37,439 nt of DNA, taken from Powellomyces hirtus (taxonomy: Eukaryota; Chytridiomycota; Chytridiomycetes; Spizellomycetales; Powellomycetaceae). Below are positions 1 through 9,229 of the stretch, one piece after another. The notes below the pieces were generated by a model. That model made no database searches and was not told the DNA's origin. It saw only the letters and a program-made list of their open reading frames with translations. The DNA lies in contig JAHLKG010000041.1 of assembly GCA_025526995.1 (NCBI GenBank), positions 1 through 37,439 on the forward strand, given 5' to 3'. Each line of letters opens with the position of its first letter. Position 1 is the first letter of the stretch. Position numbers and translations under genes: made by a program.

Positions 1-959
1 CCCTTCCCGTCTCCTGCATCCATGACACCTGCCCGTCCACCATGGCAGTCCTCCGCTGGTATCCTTGCACCCTCATCAACTGCATGGCGCACATCCATGT
101 GTAAGTCACCTCTCTTTGATCATGCAATTACCTTACCGGGCTGATCCATTTGTTCCCTTCATATTGAAATGAAAATGGCAAATTACACACATCTCCAATG
201 CAGCCCAAGGGACAGCTGCCATGGGGCCAAGTGCCAATTCTCTTTCACTCGAATCAGCTAGTTAGTCTTACCCCTTCTTTTTCCCTCTTTCTTGTACATA
301 CCTTTGTTCTTTGTTGCGTTTGGGCCTGCCTTTCGGACCATACCAAATAAAATCTAGTCTCCAAACCTTTTCACTGTACTTCTTTGAGTCCTGTGGCACC
401 TTGTATGTGACCGCTGTGTCCAACATCACTCGGCCTTGGCCTTCTTCTGGATAGCATCACTGGATTTGAACCAGACTTCCCTTGGCTATGGTGCTCATAG
501 TCAATGCCCTACATCACTCTTCCCATCCTGAGAAAGCCACCCAGCAGCTCTTCAGGCATTGTCCTACGATGCCAGCATCTCACCCAGTGAGGCATGCCAC
601 CTGGCGGCGTTCGGCCGTCGTCCGGTGATGCCAGAAATCTTCACTGGAGCCCTCCTCTTCCCCTTTGTGTGGGTATGTACTGCAGCCATGGTCCATGCAG
701 GTCTTGAGGTATGCTGCCATGCAAATCTTGGCGCCGGTCACCTTGCCATGGTCAGTGTTGATGCGCTGCATCACCCATCTCACCCAGTGAGTCATGCTGC
801 CTTGCAGCCTTTGTCCATTATGCTACAATGCTGGCATGTAGATGCCCAACATCATCTTTCTCACCCTGTAAGGTCTTTTACCTCAGGTTTCATATCTCTT
901 GCTAAATTACAATTCAAGCTGCTATCTAGATTCTCTTTTGTCGCCTGGCTGCTAGCCTT
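1..959. other. Unresolved repeat-derived sequence left of the chromovirus relic
   Basis: I see no convincing gene here. An AATAAA-type signal lies near 345-352 in a pyrimidine-rich context, which would fit an LTR or a 3' end of a retroelement. A 16-bp string ending in CACCCAGTGAG occurs at 576-591 and again at 776-791, so part of the stretch is internally duplicated. The 3' LTR of the minus-strand chromovirus relic should lie in this interval, but I could not match it to a partner copy. Confidence 0.3.
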
Positions 960-1330
960 TTGCAGCAGTTTTCTCCGGGATGCTCCCTGAGCCACTCTTC
1001 CAGGGGTTGTTCCTTTTACATGTGCGTATATGGTTCCCATGTGTTCTGGGTGTTGTCGTAACCTGTCCACTTGACTACAAGCTGCTCGGTGTTCCTGTAC
1101 CATCTGGCGTTGAGAGTGTCATACACTCGGTAGGTCTCTTGACCATCCTCGTCCTTCTTGGGTTGGGGTGGGGTGATGAGCTGTCTGTACAGTGTACTGC
1201 CCGGTTTGTGGTAGCGTCTCAGGATGCTGACATGAAAGACCGGTGAACTCCTTGGGTCGTTCTAGCTTGTAAGTGTCAGGATGGGGGCCCTTGCCGCGTA
1301 CTGTGAATGGCCCAAAACATTGCTCAACTG
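960..1330 (-). pseudogene. Chromovirus integrase C-terminus with chromodomain (relic)
   Basis: On the minus strand, 1330-1230 reads as the end of a Ty3/gypsy integrase, with a degenerate GPF-x-V-x-x-K-G-P segment. About 1140-1000 then reads as a chromodomain: a Tyr-Arg-Val start, the core LVVKWTGYDNTQNTWEP, and an acidic Leu-rich helix to about 960. Chromodomains bind methylated histone tails and are the defining module of chromoviruses. The frame changes between the two parts, so this is a relic. It continues the integrase core that lies to its right. Confidence 0.75.
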
Positions 1331-1373
1331 ACTCCTTGTTCCTTGCAGTGACACTAGTGATTGTGATACCCTC

Positions 1374-2143
1374 TCAAGGGAGTAAGACCTCATCACCCTC
1401 TCGGTATACTTCCGGTGTGTTTTTTGCAGTCATAGTAGTTTGCCTGCTGGTTTTGTACGTCACGGAGCCATTGCTGCACAAGCAGTTCACAACAGCAAAT
1501 TCCTTAATCTGCCTTTCCAGGGCGGTTTGTGCCGATTGCTTTAATATCTGCCTGGGGTCGGGTGCCACCCATTGGTTTGGTACCCAAGGGGCACAGCCTA
1601 GATTGATCTCAAACCGAGATAGTCCCATCCATATTTGCGGCATTCAGTCGTAGATTCGTTCAAGTGTGGGGAGTAACTTCTTGCAGTTGGAGCCAGCATT
1701 GTCGAGAAAGGGGCCCATAATGCCTTTGAACGTCTTGATTGCGTTCTCCACCTTGCCATCAGTCTGTTGGTGTTGTGCCAACCTGAGTTCCTGCATGATG
1801 TCGAGCAGTATTGCCAGAATTCTGATAACCATTTGGGGTCCCGATCTCTCATGATGGTGTGGGACAGTCCAATACGGCGAAATGCCTGTTCCGGGAAGAG
1901 TTGAACTGTATCCTGAGCGCTAGCATGTGTGTCAGTAGGTAGAAGTAGCGCATGGTATGAGAGAAAATCAACAATGAGAAGCACGGCATCTGCCACCCTG
2001 ACCAGTCGGTTGTTGGTGTCTTTCAAGGGGTTCTTTGTCATGTCGGGCTCTACCCTAGCTTCCTGCCCCTTAGAGCCAGACTTGGGAAAAAAGATATCCA
2101 TGCCGCCTTGTTGTTGAATAGGTATCATCAGGAACCTCCAATG
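1374..2143 (-). pseudogene. Ty3/gypsy integrase core (relic)
   Basis: Minus-strand frames give a recognisable retroviral-type integrase core. The first catalytic Asp lies in LLIVDFLSYHALLLPTD, the second in IMRDRDPKWLSEFWQ, and the Glu in QTDGKVENAIKTF, which is read in another frame about 60 bp further on. The downstream part holds SRFEINLG and EGDEVLLP, the usual end of the core and start of the C-terminal domain. At least two frameshifts separate these blocks. The N-terminal zinc-binding part lies at 2715-2545 on the other side of an inserted LTR. Confidence 0.85.
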
Positions 2144-2541
2144 TGTTGATTGTGTGTGGAAACTCTCTTATCATTGAGAGGGAGGGGCCAGGCATCACTG
2201 GCCTTTTATAGGAGACTATCTGTACACTGCCAAGAAAGCCAAGTCCCTTGGCATGACTGTGCCTGGTCTTTGCAGACCCTGGCTGAGCGGTGCCAAGCGA
2301 TGCTGAGTTCTCCGTGGGTGTTCTGAGACTGTTATGAGCATTGCCAAGATTCTTGGCAGGGTCTCAGCTCAAACAACACAGCCTCAGGATGTAACCTGCC
2401 ACAACTTGGTAAGCTGTAGCTCCATCTAACTCAAACAATGCTCCTTGGCTGCTGCACAACCCAGGCTATTCAATGCCACCCACAGTCTGGGGATCAAGCA
2501 CCTACAGGCAGACATACAGACTCCAACACTTGTTGTCAACA
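2144..2541 (+). mobile_element. Probable solo LTR inserted in the integrase relic
   Basis: This 398-bp block has no coding similarity and splits the integrase reading. To its right, minus-strand codons run through the zinc finger to LPIPNV. To its left, they resume with HW and the catalytic core. The block starts TGTTGA and ends TCAACA, the inverted TG...CA ends typical of LTRs. A TTTTATAGGAG box near 2203 could be a promoter element for a plus-strand LTR. I found no clear 5-bp target-site duplication, so its origin is an inference. Confidence 0.6.
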
Positions 2542-2544
2542 AAC

Positions 2545-3704
2545 GTTGGGGATGGGTAAGCTGCATAGGAAGCTGATTGGTGTGGCATGCTTGTGGCGTT
2601 GGCATGTAGGGTAGGTGCGGACATATTTATACACATCATGCTTCATGTGTGGCCAAAAATACAATTCCAGAAGTTTGGCAAGCATCTGTGGAACGCTGGA
2701 GCGGTCGGTGACTTATTGATGGTCTTGGTACATCAAGAATCTGTGTCGAGGGCAGTCAGGTTCTCTTGTGGGTTGTTCGATAGTGAGTAAGGGGTTCTGG
2801 CCAAAGTCATCCAACGTAAGTGCTTGGGTCCAGTCGGCATCGGTCAGCATTTGCGTCAGTGTGGTGGTCTCTGGGTTGACAATGGCCGCAACCATGTCAA
2901 TCTTGGCCTGGCAGGTTGCACACTTGAGGGCATAAGTCGGGTTGCGACTGAGAATGTTGGCAATTGAATTACATGTGCCGGGGAGGTATTCCACTGAGAA
3001 ATGGATATGTTGGCAACCTGACAGGTGGGATTGTTTCTGAAGGTAGATCAGGGAATTGTGATTGACAAAAGCACAGAATGGGCAGTCAATAAGATCGTGA
3101 CGGTTGGCGTGTATGGATTTGACCAGTTCTAGTTGTTCATGCTCTTGTACGGGGTATTGGGTCTCGGCTGGTTGCATCTTGTGGAGTAGGCAGGGGATGA
3201 GGGTAAGGAAAGTACCCTTCCACTGGCTGTGCCAGCCATCCGCCATCAGCGTATCCTGAAGCCTCTGTAAACAAGTAGTTATCAAGCACCGGGTTGAAAG
3301 GTGCTAGGGTGGGTGCCAAGGTGCATAATTCCTTTGGGTCATTGGATGCCTTGTCTTCCTCATTGCCCCACTGCCATGGCAGTATACCGGGTTGCAAGTT
3401 TGTTAGTGGAAGAGCATTCTGTGCATACTTGGGGATGTATTCTTTGATGTAATTGACAAGGCTGATGATGGTGAGAAGCTTCAAGGAGTTGGTTCGGGGA
3501 AGTCATTCCCAAACTGCAGTCACCTTGGAGGGCGCCATATGCAGGTTGTCCTTGCTGCCTTGGTGACTACAGAATTTGATCTCGCCAACAGCCCATTGAC
3601 ATTTGCTGGGTTTGTGATCTTCCGTCAGTGTCTTGAGTACTTGTCAATGTGCTGGGTGGGCAAGTTCATGTCGGTGCTGAATATGAGAATATTATCAATG
3701 CAAG
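2545..3704 (-). pseudogene. Ty3/gypsy RT thumb, RNase H and integrase zinc finger (relic)
   Basis: In minus-strand order: a degenerate YxDD box (CIDNILIFS) near 3700-3675; the connection region (NYIKEYIPKYAQNALPLTNL) near 3465-3400; an RNase H start, LFTEASGYADGG, in which the usual TDAS Asp is Glu; an RNase H end, VEYLPGTCNSIANILSRNP, near 3000-2940; and the integrase zinc-binding segment with YFWPHMKHDVYKYV and CQRHK at 2660-2570. Several frameshifts and stops separate the blocks. The missing first half of RT is in the flipped segment to the right. Confidence 0.85.
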
Positions 3705-4542
3705 GCAGTCCCACACAGGGTGCAGACACCTACCGAGTGGCTCCCCATTGTGAAGACATCATCTACAACGGAGGATATGAGTGCAAAGGATGCTTCAACT
3801 GCAGAGGAAATGGGCTCTATGCCCACAAGTGTCCAGCAGGTAAAGGTAAGACCGGTTAATATGGGATGTTTGCTGCCCCTGTAGAGATCACTGAAGAGTC
3901 TGGGGACAATGCAATCAGCGATAGGGGCTCAGCCAACAGTTCAGAAATTAGCATCCACTAGCTGCGCTTGCGGCTTGCCACCCACTCTGGCCTACCTTGG
4001 AGAAATGCCTCATGACGCTATTCACCTAGCAGTCCGGCATGCCCCCAGACCGGGGTGATGATAATTTCACCATTTGGCTCAAACGCAGCTTGAAGCCTGT
4101 GATACAACCACTTTGACAGTTGAGTGCGGACAAACTGGACAAACTCCAACAACAGATCCAGCGTTTGATGAACAAGGATTGGATCGCACATTCTCGCAGT
4201 GCGTGGGGTGCACCCATCCTTTTTGCCCCAAAAAAGGACGGTGGCTGACACTGTTGCATTTACTACCGGGCACTGAACAAGAGGACACATAAGGATGCCA
4301 TGCCACTCCCAAATATCTCAGAGCTGCGTGGTAGGCTTGTCAACATGCGGATATTCATCGTGATTGATATCTGCGACGAATACCATTGCGTCATGATTCG
4401 ACCAGAAGATTGGGAGAAACCAGCATTCCAGACATGTTTTGGGCACTTCAAATATAGTATGCCACCTTTTGTCCTAACCAGTGCACCTGCCACTTTCCAG
4501 CAACTAACTAACAAACTTTTGGGAGATAAGTACAATGCCTAG
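3705..4542 (+). pseudogene. Flipped chromovirus segment: gag zinc knuckle and N-terminal half of RT
   Basis: This segment runs opposite to the rest of the relic. On the plus strand a CCHC-like knuckle CFNCRGNGLYAHKCP (near 3795-3840) has Leu in place of the zinc-binding His. About 4050-4542 is a Ty3/gypsy RT: SAWGAPILFAPKKDGG, an in-frame TGA at 4246-4248, YYRALNKRTH, then PLPNISEL and FVLTSAPATFQ. It stops at NKLLGDKYNA, just before the catalytic YxDD box. That box is on the minus strand at about 3700, exactly where flipping this segment back would place it. No protease could be read between knuckle and RT. Confidence 0.8.
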
Positions 4543-5550
4543 GTGATCTCATACATTGTAGGGCATGTAGCTTCCGTGTTCTCAAGCCTGGTGACTTCCT
4601 GGGTGCACTTGAGCCCGCTGGTTGACCAACATGGTTGTTTGAGAATATGTTTAAGAACTAGCTGTGCTCTTGCCTCAAGGGTAAGCCACTCCTTGTCATT
4701 GAGCGTCACAATATGGGACCAAAGGATATTGAACTTGGCAATGTACACTGATATGCTGTTGGTAAAAGATGGGGCTGCTTCATTTTTGCCTCCGCAGTGT
4801 TGCGCAAGTTAGCACGGTAGAAACAGGTATGGAGAATCCTTGTCAATTCTTCTAGCGTTGCAGACAGGTTGCTTGCACCTCTGACCATCTGCCACCGCTC
4901 ATTGGCGGTGTCTTTGAGTTTCCTGAGATAGGATTGATGTCCCAGTGATCCGTTGGTGTCAAGGTAGCATGTGTGGACCTCCAGAAACTATTGATTGTGT
5001 CCCAGTGATCCGTTGGTGTCAAGGTAGCATGTGTGGACCTCCAGAAACTGGTCTTCTTTGGACACTATTTCTTTGCTGCTGCCTTTGCCCTTGAAGTGCG
5101 TCAGCTGTTGGTATAGGTGTTGCAGCGTTCCTTTTCAGCCTGCATTTGTGCCAATTTCTTCTGCCAAGATAGTGTCAACCTGCAGTGTTCCAGTCGTTGA
5201 TTGGACTGGGGCTGGGATCTTTCACAGGAAAGCAGCAGAGTGCGGATCAGTTGCTGCGATCTGCTCCTGTAGTAAGCATTGGGTCTCCGCCGATTGTGCT
5301 GCCAACATTGTGACAGCATTGCCAATCAGTGTATCGGACCTTCTGCCAGGTTTTCTCCTGCCATTGGGCTGTTTTTGGTGCTACATGCCATTGCTGTTGT
5401 TGATGAGCTGGTGCTCCCATGTAATAATACTAGATCTGTTGCCAGAGTCTAGTCTTCCATTGACAGTGTTTGTATGTCTATTCCTGACTCTAAGTTCATA
5501 TCCTCCTGAATACGCGCTTGTTGAGGTATTGCTCTTTTTTCTGTGACTGT
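4541..5550 (-). pseudogene. Ty3/gypsy gag relic
   Basis: Minus-strand frames from about 5500 to 4541 read as a gag capsid: a Gln-rich N-terminal part (5325-5101), then YLRKLKDTANERW, a Leu-rich helix (LSATLEELTRIL) and YIAKFNILWSHIVTLNDKEW, the pattern of the retrotransposon gag family. Stops and frame changes are frequent. A 60-bp tandem duplication (about 4932-5050) repeats part of the reading frame. A possible TATAAG on the minus strand near 5620 could belong to the 5' LTR of this relic. Gag ends abruptly at about 4541, where the flipped segment starts. Confidence 0.65.
4932..5050. repeat. 60-bp tandem duplication inside the gag relic
   Basis: The 49-bp string beginning CCCAGTGATCCGTTGGTGTC is identical at 4941-4989 and 5001-5049, a period of exactly 60 bp. 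The flanks (GATTGATGT and TTGATTGTGT) are also similar. The perfect identity suggests a duplication younger than the decay of the surrounding gag. Confidence 0.95.
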
Positions 5551-5920
5551 GGAGTGCTCCCTATCACGTAATAAACCTCCAGGGACATTCCTAAGTCATA
5601 GTGCCCTTTTGGGTGCTTATACTAGCCTCAATACCATGGGGGGCTCTCACCGACATGTGTCTAGGTGTAGGCTGGTGAGCTGTACCTCATTACATAGGAG
5701 GTCTGATCCTTCCATATCGATATGATGTTCCCTTGTCTCTAGTACCTAGCTAACTTTTCGAGAATGGGGAGATGAACTATTTGGGCACCGTAGCTATGCA
5801 GTACTGAGACTCTGGGGTAAGCTCACAGAGGTGAGACCTGGGGGTCTGCCTACGAAGTATTATGATATCTGATTATCAGACACATTTGCCTTAACTTGGG
5901 ATATGGCTTTTTACTAGCTG
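5551..5920. other. Non-coding stretch between two retroelement relics
   Basis: No coding frame is convincing. It probably holds the 5' LTR and leader of the chromovirus relic (read on the minus strand) and the border with the next copia relic. I could not define LTR ends. Confidence 0.3.
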
Positions 5921-5929
5921 AACATATGA

Positions 5930-7010
5930 GAAATATATGTGAGCATTATTGCCATCTCACATCTGCACTTGAATCTTGGGATAAGCTGAAAGGAGCTGCA
6001 TGAGAGGAAAGGAGTCATCAACAGACTCTTTGTGAGGCTGAGGCATCTTGTCTCCACTGTGTCATAGGATTCCACTGATTCAACTGCCACACACATTAGC
6101 CAGATCAAGAGGATAACTCAGGAGTTGCCAACAAAACTTGAGTTTTCCAAAAAGCCCATGCATGCTTTTGCTATGCTAACTTCTCTTCTGGTACCAATAA
6201 CACCATTGTGCTGAATGCAGGAGGACAAGTCATCCAAATGGAAAAACCCTGGAAAGACACCTAATGTGGAATGGACATGCCCTATATGAATATAGTCATA
6301 AGCCTCATATATAGTAACGTCATCCCACAGCTAGTAGAAAGCTGTATCCCAATTTGAAGCAGACATGTCCTGTCATAAATTGCTGTAGCATTCATAAGTC
6401 AACTCTGCAGGTCTTAGCTTCATAAGCCAACTCCACAGTCTCAGCACTGTACAGTAACACTGCCATCCTGGACAGCCATTCTACCACACTACAAAGTTAG
6501 TAAGAACAAGAATCTAAAATAGGGGTAGAAAATGGCGCCTGAACATACTAACATCCTCAGACTTCCACCGCATTGACACCCATCTTCAATATCCTACTTC
6601 TCCACTTCTATCTCACAATCAAAGTCTCCCCACCTCAATGACTAAACACAATAATCTGCAATCTACCTTTGCCTGAAAACATAGGCATCTCACACTCAAG
6701 GCATATTCCTGATTAGCTGGAACCAGAGACCATGTTCAGAAAACCTACAAAGCTGGTGTAAACCCAGATTGGAATGAGAAGATCCTCTGTCATTACTATA
6801 ACAAGAAGGAGTCCATCAGAAAAGGGTGCAATAAGAAGACTTTAAAACAGAAACAGAACTAAAGGCTGGCCAACCAAACTCACCAGATGGCTGAAAGGTC
6901 TGGTTTCACCACCACAGAGCCTCAGATGCCATCTTTGACATCCAACACATGGATTTTTGATCCAGGAGCCTCTCAAAACATGACTGGTTGCAGGGAGCTG
7001 TTGGGGAGTA
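5930..7010 (+). pseudogene. Ty1/copia gag-protease relic
   Basis: Three consecutive landmarks on the plus strand support a copia gag-PR relic. About 5965-6180 resembles the copia gag capsid (ALESWDKLKGAA, then THISQIKRITQELPTKLEF). About 6795-6845 is a degenerate zinc knuckle, CHYYNKKESIRKGCNKK, in which the second Cys and the His are lost. About 6945-7010 has TWIFDPGASQNMTGCRELL, the protease active site with Asp-Ser-Gly changed to Asp-Pro-Gly. Many stops and frame changes are present. The block ends where a copia RT on the opposite strand begins. Confidence 0.55.
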
Positions 7011-7014
7011 TGGG

Positions 7015-7705
7015 AAGATGTCTCCTTTTGCTAACTTCATAGGGTTTGAGCTTGGTCTGATCCAGATGAGTAAATCGTCGATGTAAACAAAGATGTACTG
7101 TGATGAGTCACTTCTAGGTTAAGTTTTGATGTAAACGGCATTGTCATTTGCCAGGCACTTGAATCTCAAGAAGGTCAGCTCCTTGTGAAGTAGGCAATAC
7201 CATTTGCGCAGGGCTTGTTTCAAGCTGTAGAGGGCCTTTTAATTGAAGGATGGTCCTGACCGGAAAGCCAGAGCCTTCAGCAGTATAGATTAGTATGATT
7301 TGGATAACAATCTCATTCAGGAATGCTATTACTACATCCATTTCATTGCATTTCAAGCCTAGGCTGGCTGCACGTGTGAGAAGGACACGTTGGGTAGCAA
7401 TCTTGGCAGCCGGAGCATAGGTTTTGTTGTTAGTCCATATCATAACGTTGTTCGAAGCCTTTCACAACAAGCCGGGCCTTGTAGTGTTGAGGTTGACTGT
7501 TCAGATCTTCCTTGATTTTGCATACCCAATTGGTGCAGATGGGCTGTTGATTGTGAAGTCAGATCTTGAAATTAATGACTGTCCATTTGTCATTGGTGTG
7601 AAGGGATTTCAACTGGGCATTTATGGCCTCGGTCCACTTTGGCACGTTAAGTGAGGACCTTGAGTGAGCCTCCTGTTGCAGCCGCTGCAGCAAAGATCTT
7701 GAAGC
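7015..7705 (-). pseudogene. Ty1/copia reverse transcriptase relic
   Basis: The minus strand reads, in order: WTEAINAQLKSLHTNDKWTV, TNWVCKIKED, YKARLVVKGFEQR, TYAPAAKIATQRVLLTRAA, LKCNEMDVVIAFLNE, and FVYIDDLLIW near 7100-7070. The last is the catalytic YxDD box. These are RVT_2 (copia) RT landmarks in the correct order, broken by stops and shifts. The 5' LTR of the large copia element starts at 7706 and cuts this relic. The neighbour to the left is a copia gag-PR relic on the opposite strand. Confidence 0.8.
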
Positions 7706-7962
7706 TGTTGAGATTGGACTTTTGAGATAAACCTGTCAAATCGACAGCGCTCCAAGACTCCACGTGACCCCCGCTGCGCAACGGTGCTTCATCTGACCGC
7801 GAATGCTTAGATAGCTTGCACAGCCACCTTTCTTCTTCGTAGTGTAGCTCTCCTTCACCCATCGTTTACACTTAACAATAACACAATCATTCCATTGTCA
7901 TCGAGAGTGTCGAGCTAGCTTTTCTCTGTTGCACTACCCCTTAACCGGACCTACGCACAACA
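7706..7962 (+). repeat. 5' LTR of the copia element
   Basis: It begins TGTTGAGATTGG and ends CCTACGCACAACA, with inverted TGTTG/CAACA ends. It is about 95% identical to 12793-13048. A palindromic CACGTG (in CCACGTGA) occurs in both LTR copies and could bind a bHLH factor. No clear TATA box is seen. Confidence 0.97.
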
Positions 7963-7976
7963 GGTTATGAGCCCTG
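7963..7976 (+). other. Primer-binding site for a tRNA-iMet half molecule
   Basis: Immediately after the 5' LTR comes GGTTATGAGCCCTG. This is the complement of the anticodon stem and loop of eukaryotic initiator tRNA-Met (CAGGGCUCAUAACC, the yeast sequence as I remember it), not of a tRNA 3' end. Drosophila copia is known to prime from a 5' half of tRNA-iMet in this way, so the same mechanism is inferred here. Confidence 0.8.
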
Positions 7977-8043
7977 TCAGCCCGCTCAACGCTTAAAACG
8001 ACAAACATCCTGTATCCTTCTCCTCGTTGTTCAATACTTAATT

Positions 8044-9229
8044 ATGCCATTGTCCCGTAGCCCCATTCGGACCAGGTCCGGAACAAACACTGCCCCTGCA
8101 CTGACGCAGGATTCTACAGATGAGGGTCCTCACAGTGAGGATGACAAGGGTCAAGCCACCCAACCTGACAATGAGGTCGTCACTAATGAGTATTTGGAGA
8201 AGGTGCTGTTGGAATCCCAACACATTATTGCCAAAATGCAGGAACGCATGCTGCTGGAATTGCAGCAACTCGCCGCCAAGTCACAAAGGGAGTTTCAGCA
8301 CCTTGCAGCTGAATCCCAACAAGAGATGATGGAAAAGATGATTTCCACCTTTGCACAAATGCAAATGCAGATGGCCGCTGCTGCAAACTCTCAGGCCTTC
8401 CTGGAAGACCGCCCACGCTCTTGTTCATTGGAGAATTCTTCCTCCATGTCGTCATCGATGAATCCTGTTGCAAAGGAGCTTCTTAAGCAGGTTCCCAACT
8501 TCAACGGCGATATGAGTAGTCCGCAACTGCTTCTCAAATTCATTGCAAAAATGGACGACTTCTTTGAGGTTGCATACCTACCGCCGCTTCTCAAAACAAA
8601 AATGGTGGTGAGCTCACATCCACCACTCACATCTGGTGGAGGACTCAGAAAAGCCAAGGGACCGCTCCTCAAATGTGGAACCTTCTCAAAACAACACTAT
8701 GCCTGAGGTTTACACCACCAGCGTTCAGCTCGATGATCCGTGATAAACTGGATGATCTTTCGCAGACCACGTCGGTTATTGCATACAACAATGCGTTCAA
8801 CAAACTCGTCATGCAGATTCCCGACATGAACAAAGGAGAAATCGAGCATCGCTATCTCAAGGGACTCAAGCGTCCTATCTACTCAGCCATCATCTCAAAG
8901 GATCTCTTGGATCTGGACGCCATGCAGGAAGCTGCAATCCGACAGGAACAGCTTACCTCAGAACGGGGCGCTCGTGTGCCCAAAACCGAGTCTCACGTTG
9001 AAGCCCATGTGATGCATGGCAATTCGGACGCCAACACCAATGAACACGCGCCCCGAAAATCGTGGAAAAAAACAACGCAAGCCGCTCAGTTCCAGGATCT
9101 CCCTGCCTCCTCTGCGAACAAACCGGTCATTGGATGAAGGGACTGCCGAAAATGAAGGACGCGCGCAAGCTCCTTAAACAACATCAGCAAGAACCTGCTG
9201 CCAAAGCAAAACCTCGTTTTGGCAACTAA
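8044..9229 (+). pseudogene. gag of the copia element (frameshifted)
   Basis: The ATG at 8044 opens a frame with a Gln/Glu-rich coiled-coil-like stretch (residues about 45-120, ELQQLAAKSQREFQHLAAES). It leads into a capsid-like part (ELLKQVPNFNGDMSSPQLLL), then shifts frame near 8620-8632. The next frame holds WWRTQKSQGTAPQMWNLL and IRDKLDDLSQTTSVIAYNNAF. After another shift a zinc knuckle, CLLCEQTGHWMKG, is followed by Leu where the last Cys should be; the Cys codon TGC is present one base out of frame. The frame ends with TAA at 9227-9229. Gag packages the element RNA; as written this copy cannot make it intact. Confidence 0.85.
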
